DNA from: Actinoplanes sp. M2I2
GTDB taxonomy: Bacteria > Actinomycetota > Actinomycetes > Mycobacteriales > Micromonosporaceae
Direction of reading: 5' to 3'
NCBI RefSeq assembly: GCF_023544445.1
Contig: NZ_JALPVJ010000001.1
Location: forward strand, 62,001 to 126,000
DNA length: 64,000 bases
The position numbers and the translations under genes are program-made. Each line of letters opens with the position of its first letter. Within the stretch, counting starts at the first letter, position 1. Below, piece by piece: positions 27,316-34,745 of the stretch. Below the pieces are notes generated by a model that saw only the letters and a program-made list of their open reading frames with translations, made no database searches and was not told the DNA's origin.

Positions 27316-29883
27316 GTGACGGTGCTGCTGGAGCGCTCGGCCGAGCTCGCCGCTCTGGACGGCCTGCTCGCCGGCAGCGCGGCCGGCGGGCGCGTCGCCG
27401 TGATCAGCGGGGAGGCCGGCGCCGGCAAGTCCACGTTGGCCGCGGCGTTCGCCGAGGCGGCCGGCGCGCGAGCCCAGATGCTCTGGGGCGCCTGCGATCC
27501 GCTGCTCACCCCGCGCGCCCTCGGGCCGCTGCACGACATCGCCCGGCGGCTCGGCGGGCGGCTTCGCGACCGGATCGGCGACGGCCCGCGGGGCGAGATC
27601 TTCGACCTGTTGCTCGAGGCGCTCGACCGGCCGCCGCAGGCCGCCCGGCCGGTCGTCGTGCTCGAAGACCTGCACTGGGCCGACGAGGCGACGCTGGACA
27701 TGGTGGCGTTCCTCGGCCGGCGGCTCGCGCTCTGCCGGGCGCTGCTGCTGATCACCTATCGGGAGGACGAGGTCGGGCCCGACCACCGGCTGCGCACCGT
27801 CCTGGCCGGACTCCCGCCGGGACTGATCCGCCGGGTGGGGCTGCCGCCGCTCAGCCCGGCCGCGGTGGCCGAGCTGGCCCGTCGCGCCGGCCGGGCCGAC
27901 CCCGGCGTGCACGCGGTCACCGGCGGCAACCCGCTGCTGGTCACCGAGGTGCTGGCCGCCCCGGCCGCGGGCGTGCCGCCGACCGTACGGGACCTGGTGC
28001 TCAGCCGCCTGGCCACGCTCACGCAGCCGGCCCGCGAGGTCGCCCACCTGGTGTCGGTGGTGCCGTCGCTGGCCGGCCTGGAGCTGCTCGGTGACCGGCT
28101 CGGCGAGGTCGACGAGTGCCTGGCCCGCGGGGTGCTCACCGCGCGCGGCGAGGGGGTCGCCTTCCGCCATGAACTGCTGCGCCGCGCCGTCGAGGAAAGT
28201 CTCTCCCCCGTACGCCGGCAGGCCCTGCACGCCGAGATCCTGGCCGTCCTCGAACGGGCCCGGGCCGACCCGGCCCGGCTCGTGCACCACGCCCACCACG
28301 CCGGGGACAGCGGGGCCGTGCTGCGCTGGACGCCCGTGGCGGCCCGGCTGGCCGCTTCGCTGGGCGCCCACCGGCAGGCCGCCGCCCACTACGCGCGGGC
28401 CCTGCCGCTGGCCGCCGACCGGCCGGCCACCGAGCGCGCCGAGCTGCTCGAGGAATACTCGCTGGCCGGCTATCACGGCGGGCTCGCCGAGGCGCTGGAG
28501 GCCCGCCGGTCGGCGCTCGCCCTGCGCCGGGAACTGGGCGAGCCGGTGGCGATCGGCGTCGGTCTGCGCTGGATGTCCCGGCTGAGCTGGTGGAACGGCC
28601 GGCCCGACGAGGCCCGCGACTTCGGGTTCCGGGCCGTCGAGGTGCTCGAGACGCAGCCGCCCGGGCGTGAGCTCGCCGCGGCGTACAGCAATCTGTCCCA
28701 GCTCTTCATGCTCGGCGACGAGGAGGAACGGTCGATCGCCTGGGGCCTGCGGGCCACCGAGCTGGCCCGAGCCCTCGGCGACCTCGACACCGAGGTCCAC
28801 GCGCTGATCAACATCGGCTCGTCGCGGCTGCACATCGGCGATCCCACCGGGGTGACCGAGCTGCGCCGGGCCCACGATCTGGCCGTGGCGGCCGGCGGGC
28901 TCGACGATCACGCCGGCCGGGCCCTGGTCAACCTGGCCAGCAGCGCCGTCGACCGGTACGACCTGGACGTCGCCGAGACGACCTTCGACCGGATCATCCC
29001 GTTCCTGGTCGCCCGCGACCTCGACGGCTACCACCGCCACCTGCTCGGCCACCGCGCCCGGCTGTTGCTGGCCCGCGGCGACTGGGCGGCGGCCGGGGAC
29101 GACGTCACCCAGGCGCTGGCCGGCCCGGCCATGCGCGGCGGCGGGCTGGTGCCGGCCGTGGCGGCCCGGGCCATGCTGCGGGCCCGGCGGGGCGAGCCCG
29201 GGGCGCTGGACGACGCGCATGAGGCGGCCGAGCGCGGCTACCCCACGGACGAGGCCCAGTTCTTCTGCCTCGCGGCGGTCGCGCTGGCCGAGGCGTACTG
29301 GCTGGCCGGTGACCTTCCGCGGGCCGCCCACGAGGCCGGCCGCGGCCTGAAGGTGGCGTTGCGGGCCGCCCACCCCTGGTTCGCCGGGGAGCTCGCGTTC
29401 TGGAAGTGGCGCTGCGGCGACGACTCCCCGGCGCCACCGGTCGCGGCGGCGCCGTTCCGCCTGCTGATCGACGGCGACTGGCGGGCCGCCGCGGCGGCGT
29501 GGGCCGCGATGGGCTGCACCTATCTGTCGGCCTGCTGCCTGACCCACGGCGACGCCGGGGCGGCGGCCGAAGCGCTGCACGTCTTCGACCGGCTCGGCGC
29601 GGTGGCGCCCGCCCGCCGTCTGCGGGCCGACCTGCGCGAGCGCGGCTGGCGGGTGCCTCGCGGCCCGCGCCGGTCGACCGCCACCGACCCGACCGGTCTC
29701 ACCGGCCGCCAGCGCGAGGTGCTGGTGCTGATGGCCGACGGCCTGAGCAACGCGGGCATCGCGGCCCAGCTCAGCCTCTCGGCCAAGACCGTCGACCACC
29801 ACGTCTCGGCCGTGCTGAGCAAGCTCGGTGTCTCGTCGCGGGGCCGCGCCGCCGCCGAGGCCCGGGAGCGCGGCCTGATCTGA
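27316..29883 (+). CDS. LAL-type LuxR regulator with STAND ATPase
   Basis: 855 residues: Walker A GEAGAGKST (about 32-40), Walker B VVVLEDLHWADEATLDM, a TPR-like middle rich in Ala/Leu helices, and a C-terminal LuxR HTH (LTGRQREVLVLMADGLSNAG ... SAKTVDHHVSAVLSKLGV). A TAGCCT box 6 nt before GTG 27316 suggests a leaderless transcript. It differs in sequence from the LAL protein at 5356. Targets are not evident; the FMN operon upstream and the unassigned gene downstream are candidates by position only. Confidence 0.92.
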   Translation: MTVLLERSAELAALDGLLAGSAAGGRVAVISGEAGAGKSTLAAAFAEAAGARAQMLWGACDPLLTPRALGPLHDIARRLGGRLRDRIGDGPRGEIFDLLLEALDRPPQAARPVVVLEDLHWADEATLDMVAFLGRRLALCRALLLITYREDEVGPDHRLRTVLAGLPPGLIRRVGLPPLSPAAVAELARRAGRADPGVHAVTGGNPLLVTEVLAAPAAGVPPTVRDLVLSRLATLTQPAREVAHLVSVVPSLAGLELLGDRLGEVDECLARGVLTARGEGVAFRHELLRRAVEESLSPVRRQALHAEILAVLERARADPARLVHHAHHAGDSGAVLRWTPVAARLAASLGAHRQAAAHYARALPLAADRPATERAELLEEYSLAGYHGGLAEALEARRSALALRRELGEPVAIGVGLRWMSRLSWWNGRPDEARDFGFRAVEVLETQPPGRELAAAYSNLSQLFMLGDEEERSIAWGLRATELARALGDLDTEVHALINIGSSRLHIGDPTGVTELRRAHDLAVAAGGLDDHAGRALVNLASSAVDRYDLDVAETTFDRIIPFLVARDLDGYHRHLLGHRARLLLARGDWAAAGDDVTQALAGPAMRGGGLVPAVAARAMLRARRGEPGALDDAHEAAERGYPTDEAQFFCLAAVALAEAYWLAGDLPRAAHEAGRGLKVALRAAHPWFAGELAFWKWRCGDDSPAPPVAAAPFRLLIDGDWRAAAAAWAAMGCTYLSACCLTHGDAGAAAEALHVFDRLGAVAPARRLRADLRERGWRVPRGPRRSTATDPTGLTGRQREVLVLMADGLSNAGIAAQLSLSAKTVDHHVSAVLSKLGVSSRGRAAAEARERGLI

Positions 29884-29920
29884 CCACCCGCGGGTTGACC
29901 CCGCGCGGGAACATGTCGGT

Positions 29921-30466
29921 GTGCTGGCGATTCGGATGAACGATGCGGCCGCGGCCGGTCTGGGCGTGTCGGCCGGGCTGGGCCTGACGATGCCGCCTGA
30001 AGGGCTCTCCGAGGGGCTGCGGGCGATGGCCGCCCGCGGCGTCGAGCTGCGGGGCGAGGCCGTGGTGTGGAAGGACGAGCCGATGTGGCCGGAATCAGCC
30101 TTCACAAGCGCGGTCGAGCTGACCCGCTGGGAGCGGTCGGCCAGCAGCTTTCACCTGGAGGACGTGGTGCCGGTCGAGGTCCGGCTGTCCGCCGACGGGG
30201 AGCCGTCGATCTCCGACGTGGACCAGCTGGTGCTGCTGCGTCAGGGCGTGGGGTTCGCGCTGGAGGTCTGTCGCCTCGTGGCCGAGGGCCTGAGTGCGGT
30301 CGCGGTGCGGTGCGTCGTGTCGGCCAACTCGACGAACGGGACATTCCGGTTCCACCGGCTGCGGCCGGGGGAGGACTGGATGTCGGCCGATCTGGACTCG
30401 TTCGCGGTGGAGAAGATCGTCCTGGTGGAACGAGAACCAGCGCCGGAGCCTAACGCTCGCCGCTGA
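29921..30466 (+). CDS. Unassigned 181-residue protein
   Basis: I do not recognise this protein. It has an Ala/Gly-rich N-terminus (MLAIRMNDAAAAGLGVSAGL), then mixed alpha/beta segments (ELTRWERSASSFHLEDVVPV, VSANSTNGTFRFHRLRPGED) and an acidic C-terminus. No TM helix or signal peptide. It starts at GTG 29921 (or ATG 29936), 37 bp after the LAL gene with no obvious ribosome-binding site, and overlaps the convergent TetR gene by 17 bp. Confidence 0.65.
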   Translation: MLAIRMNDAAAAGLGVSAGLGLTMPPEGLSEGLRAMAARGVELRGEAVVWKDEPMWPESAFTSAVELTRWERSASSFHLEDVVPVEVRLSADGEPSISDVDQLVLLRQGVGFALEVCRLVAEGLSAVAVRCVVSANSTNGTFRFHRLRPGEDWMSADLDSFAVEKIVLVEREPAPEPNARR

Positions 30467-31064
30467 GGTGGCCGATCACTCGCTTGAGCTGCTCGCGATA
30501 GGTGTCGCGGAACTCGGGGGAGTCGGCCGGCAGCCCGGTGAAGTCCTCGGCGAAGCCCGCCAGCAGCGTCGGCGCGAGCGCCGCGCCGAACAGCACGAGC
30601 TGTAGATAGGCCGGGTCCAGATCACCGGCGACCTCGCCGTTCTCCTGACGCCGCCGCAGGTCGTCCACCATCGCCCGCCGGTAGTCGGTGTCGCCCTCCT
30701 CCCGCTCACCCGAGAGGGCCTGCCAGATCAGCAGGCGGACCCAGTGCCGCTGCGACTCGCCGACGTCGGTGAACGCGGCGACCACCTCGTCGAGCGGCGC
30801 CTCGGGCCGGCTGAGCCCCGCGCTGACGTGCCGCCACCGCTCGAGCAGAGCCCGGTGCAGACCGGCCTTGCCGTCGAAGTAGTACGAGATCAGCTGCTGG
30901 TTGGCGCCGGCCCGCCGGGCGATCGCGCTGATCCGGGCCCCCGCGAAGCCGTGCTCACCGAACTCGACCAGCGCCGCGTCCAGGATCCGCTCCTTGGTGC
31001 GGTCGGGGTCGCGCCGGCGTTCGACGCCGGCGGGTGATCGGCGGGGCCGGGCCTGGTCGGACAT
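30450..31064 (-). CDS. TetR-family repressor, divergent from an FAD monooxygenase
   Basis: 204 residues. The HTH lies at about 25-70 (ERILDAALVEFGEHGFAGAR, ISAIARRAGANQQLISYYFD), with a helical ligand domain after it. ATG 31064 is preferred to an upstream frame because TAAGCT lies 7 nt before it, giving a leaderless mRNA. The intergenic region has a 20-bp inverted repeat between this -10 box and the -35 of the divergent monooxygenase, so it probably represses both promoters until its ligand (perhaps the monooxygenase substrate) binds. Confidence 0.93.
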   Translation of the reverse strand: MSDQARPRRSPAGVERRRDPDRTKERILDAALVEFGEHGFAGARISAIARRAGANQQLISYYFDGKAGLHRALLERWRHVSAGLSRPEAPLDEVVAAFTDVGESQRHWVRLLIWQALSGEREEGDTDYRRAMVDDLRRRQENGEVAGDLDPAYLQLVLFGAALAPTLLAGFAEDFTGLPADSPEFRDTYREQLKRVIGHLSGER

Positions 31065-31071
31065 GCTGCCG

Positions 31072-31122
31072 AGCTTATCAATCAAACGGTTGGTTGACAG
31101 TTTCATGCGAACGTTTGACACT
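31072..31122. promoter_or_regulatory. Divergent leaderless promoters with TetR operator
   Basis: An inverted repeat TCAATCAA-ACGG-TTGGTTGA (31078-31097, 7 of 8 pairs) sits between two promoters. Leftward: TAAGCT at 31077-31072, 7 nt from the TetR ATG. Rightward: TTGACA at 31094-31099, a 17-nt spacer, GACACT at 31117-31122, then 6 nt to ATG 31129. The operator overlaps the rightward -35 and abuts the leftward -10, so a bound dimer would block both. Confidence 0.72.
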
Positions 31123-31128
31123 GGCGGC

Positions 31129-32409
31129 ATGGACATCTCCGTGATGGTGATCGGCGGCGGCATCGGCGGCCTGGCTCTGGCCCACGGCTTGCGCCGGGCC
31201 GGCATCCCGGTCCGGGTCTTCGAGCGGACCCACGAGCGCGCCGACTGGCTCCAGGGCTACCGCATCCACATCAACCCGGCCGGCGCCCGGGCCCTGCACG
31301 ACCTGCTGCCCCCGGGCGGGTGGTCGGCCTTCACCCGGGAGGTCTCGCCCGGCGGCGGCTTCGGCTTCCTCACCGACCGCGGCGCCGACCTGCTCGGGCT
31401 GGCCGACGACGAGATCAACGCGCCCGCCGCCGGGCCGGCCGGGCGGCACTACGGGATCGGCCGCGTCCAGCTGCGCCGGGTCCTGCTCGACGGCCTCCTC
31501 GACGGCCCCGACGAGGTGCTCGTGCCGGGCCGGGAGTTCGTGTCCTACGAGCTCGACGGCGAGCAGGTGATTGCCCGCTTCGCCGACGGCACCTCCGCGC
31601 GGGGCGACGTTCTGGTCGGAGCCGACGGCGCCAACTCGCGCGTGCGGGCCCAGCTGCTGCCGTCGGCCGCGGGCCGGGTGGACACGGGAGTCCTCACGAT
31701 CGCCGGCCGTTGCCGGTCGACCGGCGGCCTGCCGCCGACGCTGACCACCCGGGCGAACGTCGTGGTGCCCCGCGGCCGGGGCTCGCTGTTCACGGCCGCG
31801 TGGACGGGCGACGCCGAGGAGCAGGTGCTGTGGGGATTCTCCGACGCCACCGAGCGGTTCCCGGCCGACGTGGAGGGGTTGGGGCCCGAGGCGCTGACCG
31901 ATCTCGTCGAGGATCGGCTGCGCGGCTGGGCGCCCGAGTTCCGCAGTCTGGTGCGACGCAGCGACCCGGCCACCGTCAACGCTTTTCGCGTCAAGAGCGC
32001 GATCACCGTACGCGCGCCGGCCCACCCGACCGGGAGGGGCGCCACCGTACGCTCCACGACCGACAAGACCGTCGAGTTGTCCACAGGTCGCGTGACCCTG
32101 CTCGGCGACGCCGTCCACAGCATGACGCCCATGGCCGGGGTCGGAGCGAACACGGCCCTGCGCGACGCTGCCCTGCTCAGTCGTGAACTGATCGGTGTCT
32201 CCGCAGGTCAACCGTTGCTCGGGGCGATCGAGCAGTACGAGCGGGAGATGCTCACGTACGGCTTCGCCGCCGTACGGCAGTCGCTGCGCAACGCCCGGCA
32301 GGCCGCCCACTCCACCGCCGTGGGCCGGGCCTCCTTCCGTACGGTCCTCCGGCTGACCGCCGCGGTGCCGCCGCTACGCCGACGGTTCGCCCGCAGCCTG
32401 GGCACCTGA
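31129..32409 (+). CDS. FAD-dependent aromatic-type monooxygenase
   Basis: 426-residue class A flavoprotein monooxygenase (PheA/UbiH/TetX-like): Rossmann GxGxxG in VMVIGGGIGGLALAHGL (from about residue 5), a DG-type motif (DVLVGADGANSRVR) and a GD motif (LLGDAVHSMTPMAGVGANTA) for FAD. It hydroxylates small aromatic or polyketide-like substrates using NAD(P)H and O2; the substrate is unknown, and detoxification is plausible given the divergent TetR repressor. The start ATG 31129 is supported by a leaderless promoter. Its last six codons form the first part of a tandem repeat that runs past the stop. Confidence 0.93.
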   Translation: MDISVMVIGGGIGGLALAHGLRRAGIPVRVFERTHERADWLQGYRIHINPAGARALHDLLPPGGWSAFTREVSPGGGFGFLTDRGADLLGLADDEINAPAAGPAGRHYGIGRVQLRRVLLDGLLDGPDEVLVPGREFVSYELDGEQVIARFADGTSARGDVLVGADGANSRVRAQLLPSAAGRVDTGVLTIAGRCRSTGGLPPTLTTRANVVVPRGRGSLFTAAWTGDAEEQVLWGFSDATERFPADVEGLGPEALTDLVEDRLRGWAPEFRSLVRRSDPATVNAFRVKSAITVRAPAHPTGRGATVRSTTDKTVELSTGRVTLLGDAVHSMTPMAGVGANTALRDAALLSRELIGVSAGQPLLGAIEQYEREMLTYGFAAVRQSLRNARQAAHSTAVGRASFRTVLRLTAAVPPLRRRFARSLGT

Positions 32410-32491
32410 ACTCCCACCGCGACCCCACAGCCTGGGCACCTGAACCCACCGCGACCCCGCAGCCTGGGCACCTGAACCCCACCGCGACCCG
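32394..32491. repeat. Three tandem copies of a 32-34 bp unit at the end of the monooxygenase gene
   Basis: Unit CAGCCTGGGCACCTGAA plus a CCCACCGCGACCCC-like half occurs at 32394-32427 (34 bp), 32428-32459 (32 bp) and 32460-32491 (32 bp), near-identical with small indels. The first copy includes the last codons and stop of the monooxygenase, so the gene's own end has been duplicated downstream twice. Confidence 0.85.
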
Positions 32492-32626
32492 CAGCGCGGA
32501 AGCCGGCGGAGCCCCCGGATGTCGCCGGGCAAGCGCCGGCCGGGGCTGAAAGCCCGGGGAACCGCACGGCCAACATAGGGAGCTCTCCCCATGTGCCGGG
32601 GCCCGCGGTTTCCTAGCGTCGAAGAC

Positions 32627-33436
32627 ATGAGCGAACTGGTACTGGAAGGCCTGAAGGCCAAGCAGCAGAAGACCTGGGCGAGCGGCGACTACGGCGCCGT
32701 GGCCGCCCTGATTCATCCGATGGCCGAGGACACCGTCCAGGCGGCCGACCTGTCGGCGGGGGCCGAGGTGCTCGACGTCGCGGCCGGCACCGGCAACGCC
32801 TCGATCGCCGCCGCGCGGTGCGGTTGCCGGGTCATCGCCAGTGACTACGTGGACGGCCTGCTGGCGCGGGCCCGGGAGCGGGCCGCCGCCGAGCACCTGC
32901 CGCTCACCACCGAGATCGCCGACGCCGAGAACCTGCCGTACGCGGACGGCCGTTTCGACGCGGTCGTCTCGGTGGTCGGTGCGATGTTCGCTCCCGACCA
33001 GGACCGGACTGCGGCCGAGCTGACCCGGGTGTGCCGGGGCGGCGGCACGATCGCCATGGCCAACTGGACGCCGGACGGCTTCATCGGCGAGATGTTCCGG
33101 ACCGTCGGCCGGCGGGTTCCGCCGCCGCCCGGCATCCGGGGCCCGGTCGAGTGGGGGAGCGAAGAACGCGTTCGCGAGCTGTTCGGCGACCGGGTCCGCG
33201 ATCTGCGGACCGAGCGGCGCGAGTTCGTCTTCCGGTTCGCCACGCCGGAGAACTTCGCCGACTACTTCCGCGAGCACTACGGCCCGACCCTCAAAGCCTT
33301 CGAGGCGCTCGGACCCGACGGTGGCAAGCCTCTCTACGACGACCTGGTCGCGCTGGTCGGCCGCCACAACACCGCCACGGACGGCACGGCCCGCATCCCG
33401 TCCGCCTACTTGCAGGTCATCGCCACCCGCGCGTGA
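32627..33436 (+). CDS. SAM-dependent methyltransferase
   Basis: 269 residues, class I methyltransferase (Methyltransf_11/UbiE-like): motif I VLDVAAGTGNASIAAA, the acidic residue after strand 2 (VIASDYVDGLL), motif II region ADAENLPYADGRFDAVVSVV and the post-motif GGGTIAMANWTPDGFIGEMF. The start ATG 32627 has a TAGCGT box 7 nt upstream (32614-32619), so it is probably leaderless. Substrate unknown. Confidence 0.88.
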   Translation: MSELVLEGLKAKQQKTWASGDYGAVAALIHPMAEDTVQAADLSAGAEVLDVAAGTGNASIAAARCGCRVIASDYVDGLLARARERAAAEHLPLTTEIADAENLPYADGRFDAVVSVVGAMFAPDQDRTAAELTRVCRGGGTIAMANWTPDGFIGEMFRTVGRRVPPPPGIRGPVEWGSEERVRELFGDRVRDLRTERREFVFRFATPENFADYFREHYGPTLKAFEALGPDGGKPLYDDLVALVGRHNTATDGTARIPSAYLQVIATRA

Positions 33437-33569
33437 GCCCGGTTGCCGCCGCCGGCGCTTGAAGCCCGGCGGCTGTCGCCCGCGCGCGGCAAGGAGTCAG
33501 GTCGTTGTGCGCGGCATGGCGCCGGAACCCCGCCGCCCGCGGGAATCAGCCGGCTGGGAGGCCGGGCCA

Positions 33570-34085
33570 TCAGGCCTGGGCCTCCTGCCCGCGGGGCGGG
33601 AGTGTCGGGTGTGGAGCGGCCGGGAAGCGCAGCTCGGCGGCGCGGGCGCCGGGGGCGAGCTCGTCGAGCGCCTCGGTGAGAGCGGTCGCGCCCGCCGTGC
33701 CCAGCTTCTCGAACTCCATCTTGAGCACCGGCGTGGCCAGTTTGACCAGGCCGTGCACCTCGAGCTCGACCCGGTAGGTCACCTCGCTGCCCGTCCCCGC
33801 CGGCCGCACCGCCACCGTGTCGACACACGTGGCGCCCTCGTTGCGCCCGTGGAAGACCAGCCGCCCGGGGGCGGCCTCGACCAGCGTGTAGGTCATCTCG
33901 GTGGTGACGCCGAGGAGCCGGCAGGTCTGCTGCCACCGGGCCCCCGGCGCGATCGGCCCGGTGTCGTCGCGGGTCGTCCGCCGCACGGCTGGATCCCACA
34001 CCGCGGTGTTGCCGAAGTCGCTCAGGTAGCCGAGCGCCACACCGGCATCGACCCGCACGGCGAGCGTGCGCTCCACGACGATCAT
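33570..34085 (-). CDS. SRPBCC (START-like) family protein
   Basis: 171 residues with the SRPBCC/polyketide cyclase-2 pattern: VVERTLAVRVDAGVALGYLS, DFGNTAVWDPAV, GARWQQTCRLLG, a central strand run (TEMTYTLVEAAPGRLVFHG) and a long C-terminal helix (VLKMEFEKLGTAGATALTEA). These proteins bind hydrophobic ligands in a helix-grip cavity; I see no catalytic signature. The C-terminal 25 residues are Pro/Ala-rich and likely disordered. ATG 34085; 49 bp downstream of the tyrosine phosphatase gene on the same strand. Confidence 0.82.
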   Translation of the reverse strand: MIVVERTLAVRVDAGVALGYLSDFGNTAVWDPAVRRTTRDDTGPIAPGARWQQTCRLLGVTTEMTYTLVEAAPGRLVFHGRNEGATCVDTVAVRPAGTGSEVTYRVELEVHGLVKLATPVLKMEFEKLGTAGATALTEALDELAPGARAAELRFPAAPHPTLPPRGQEAQA

Positions 34086-34134
34086 GAGTCCCCCAGGCGT
34101 CGGCGTGCTGCTCCAGCGTAGTGGCCGGTTCTGA

Positions 34135-34581
34135 TCACTGCCTCGTTTTCTCGGGCGGGGGAAAGTCGCGCACGAAACGACGCTGCCACGGCGTCTCGAC
34201 GGCCCGCGGGTGATAGTGCTCGCGCACGAACGCCACCGCCTCGGCCGCGGGCACCCCGTCGAGGACGGCCAGGCAGGCCAGCGCCGTCCCGGTCCGCCCG
34301 CGCCCGCCGCCGCAGGCGATCTCCACCCGCTCCGATCCGGCGCGCCGCCAGGCCTCCTCGAAGACCCTTCCCGCGTACGCCGGGTCGCCCGGCAACCGGA
34401 AGTCGGGCCACCGGATCCACCGGCTCACCCAGCCGAACTCGGGCGGCGCCGCGCCGAGCAGATAGACGCCGAAGGTCGGTGGGTGCCCCGACGGCATCGG
34501 ATCGCGCAGCCCCCGTCCGCGCACGAGCCGCCCCGACGGCAGTCGCAGCACCCCAGTCCCGGCTTCCCACAGCGGCGTCAC
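34135..34581 (-). CDS. Protein tyrosine phosphatase-like protein
   Basis: 148 residues with a Cys-based phosphatase loop CGGGRGRTG (C90-x5-R96, followed by the usual Thr) and an upstream WPD motif (Trp58-Pro59-Asp60) supplying the general acid. The His that usually precedes the Cys is replaced by Ala (EIACGGGRG), a small deviation that may lower activity. No TM or secretion signal. It is divergent from the argS leader; the 5' ends are only 35 bp apart, so the promoters overlap. Confidence 0.82.
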   Translation of the reverse strand: MTPLWEAGTGVLRLPSGRLVRGRGLRDPMPSGHPPTFGVYLLGAAPPEFGWVSRWIRWPDFRLPGDPAYAGRVFEEAWRRAGSERVEIACGGGRGRTGTALACLAVLDGVPAAEAVAFVREHYHPRAVETPWQRRFVRDFPPPEKTRQ

Positions 34582-34616
34582 GATGTCATCTTGCCGCGTG
34601 CGTTATTGTCGTGCCC

Positions 34617-34661
34617 ATGCACACCTTCAGCGAGCGACGCCGGCGTTCCGTCCGCCGCTGA
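34617..34661 (+). CDS. Arginine-rich leader peptide upstream of argS
   Basis: A 14-residue frame, ATG 34617 to TGA 34659-34661, reads MHTFSERRRRSVRR: six Arg in 14 residues, using CGA, CGC, CGG, CGT, CGC and CGC. A TATTGT box at 34604-34609 lies 7 nt before the ATG, consistent with leaderless transcription starting at the peptide. It ends 11 nt before a terminator-like hairpin and 84 nt before argS. By analogy with amino-acid attenuators (trp and his operons, actinobacterial trpE and ilv leaders) I infer that ribosome stalling on Arg codons controls argS. Confidence 0.7.
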   Translation: MHTFSERRRRSVRR

Positions 34662-34671
34662 GTGCTGTCCT

Positions 34672-34692
34672 CCGGCGGGTCGATCCCGCCGG
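34672..34692 (+). terminator. Attenuator hairpin in the argS leader
   Basis: A perfect 8-bp stem CCGGCGGG / CCCGCCGG with loop TCGAT, followed by the pyrimidine run TTCCTTCC. A competing partner exists: CCGCCG at 34652-34657, inside the last Arg codons of the leader peptide, can pair with CGGCGG (34673-34678) of the stem's 5' arm. That segment can itself pair with GGCG upstream (within the CGG CGT codons), giving the 1:2, 2:3, 3:4 logic of a ribosome-controlled attenuator. Confidence 0.6.
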
Positions 34693-34745
34693 TTCCTTCC
34701 GCAGACCCGGTCGACCCGTCCCCGCGTACGTCGATGGGTTTGATC

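Noticed and set aside
26980..30105. 1,041-codon minus-strand frame opposite the second LAL regulator
   Set aside because: Low-complexity Gln/Gly/Arg-rich shadow; the plus strand has full ATPase and HTH motifs.
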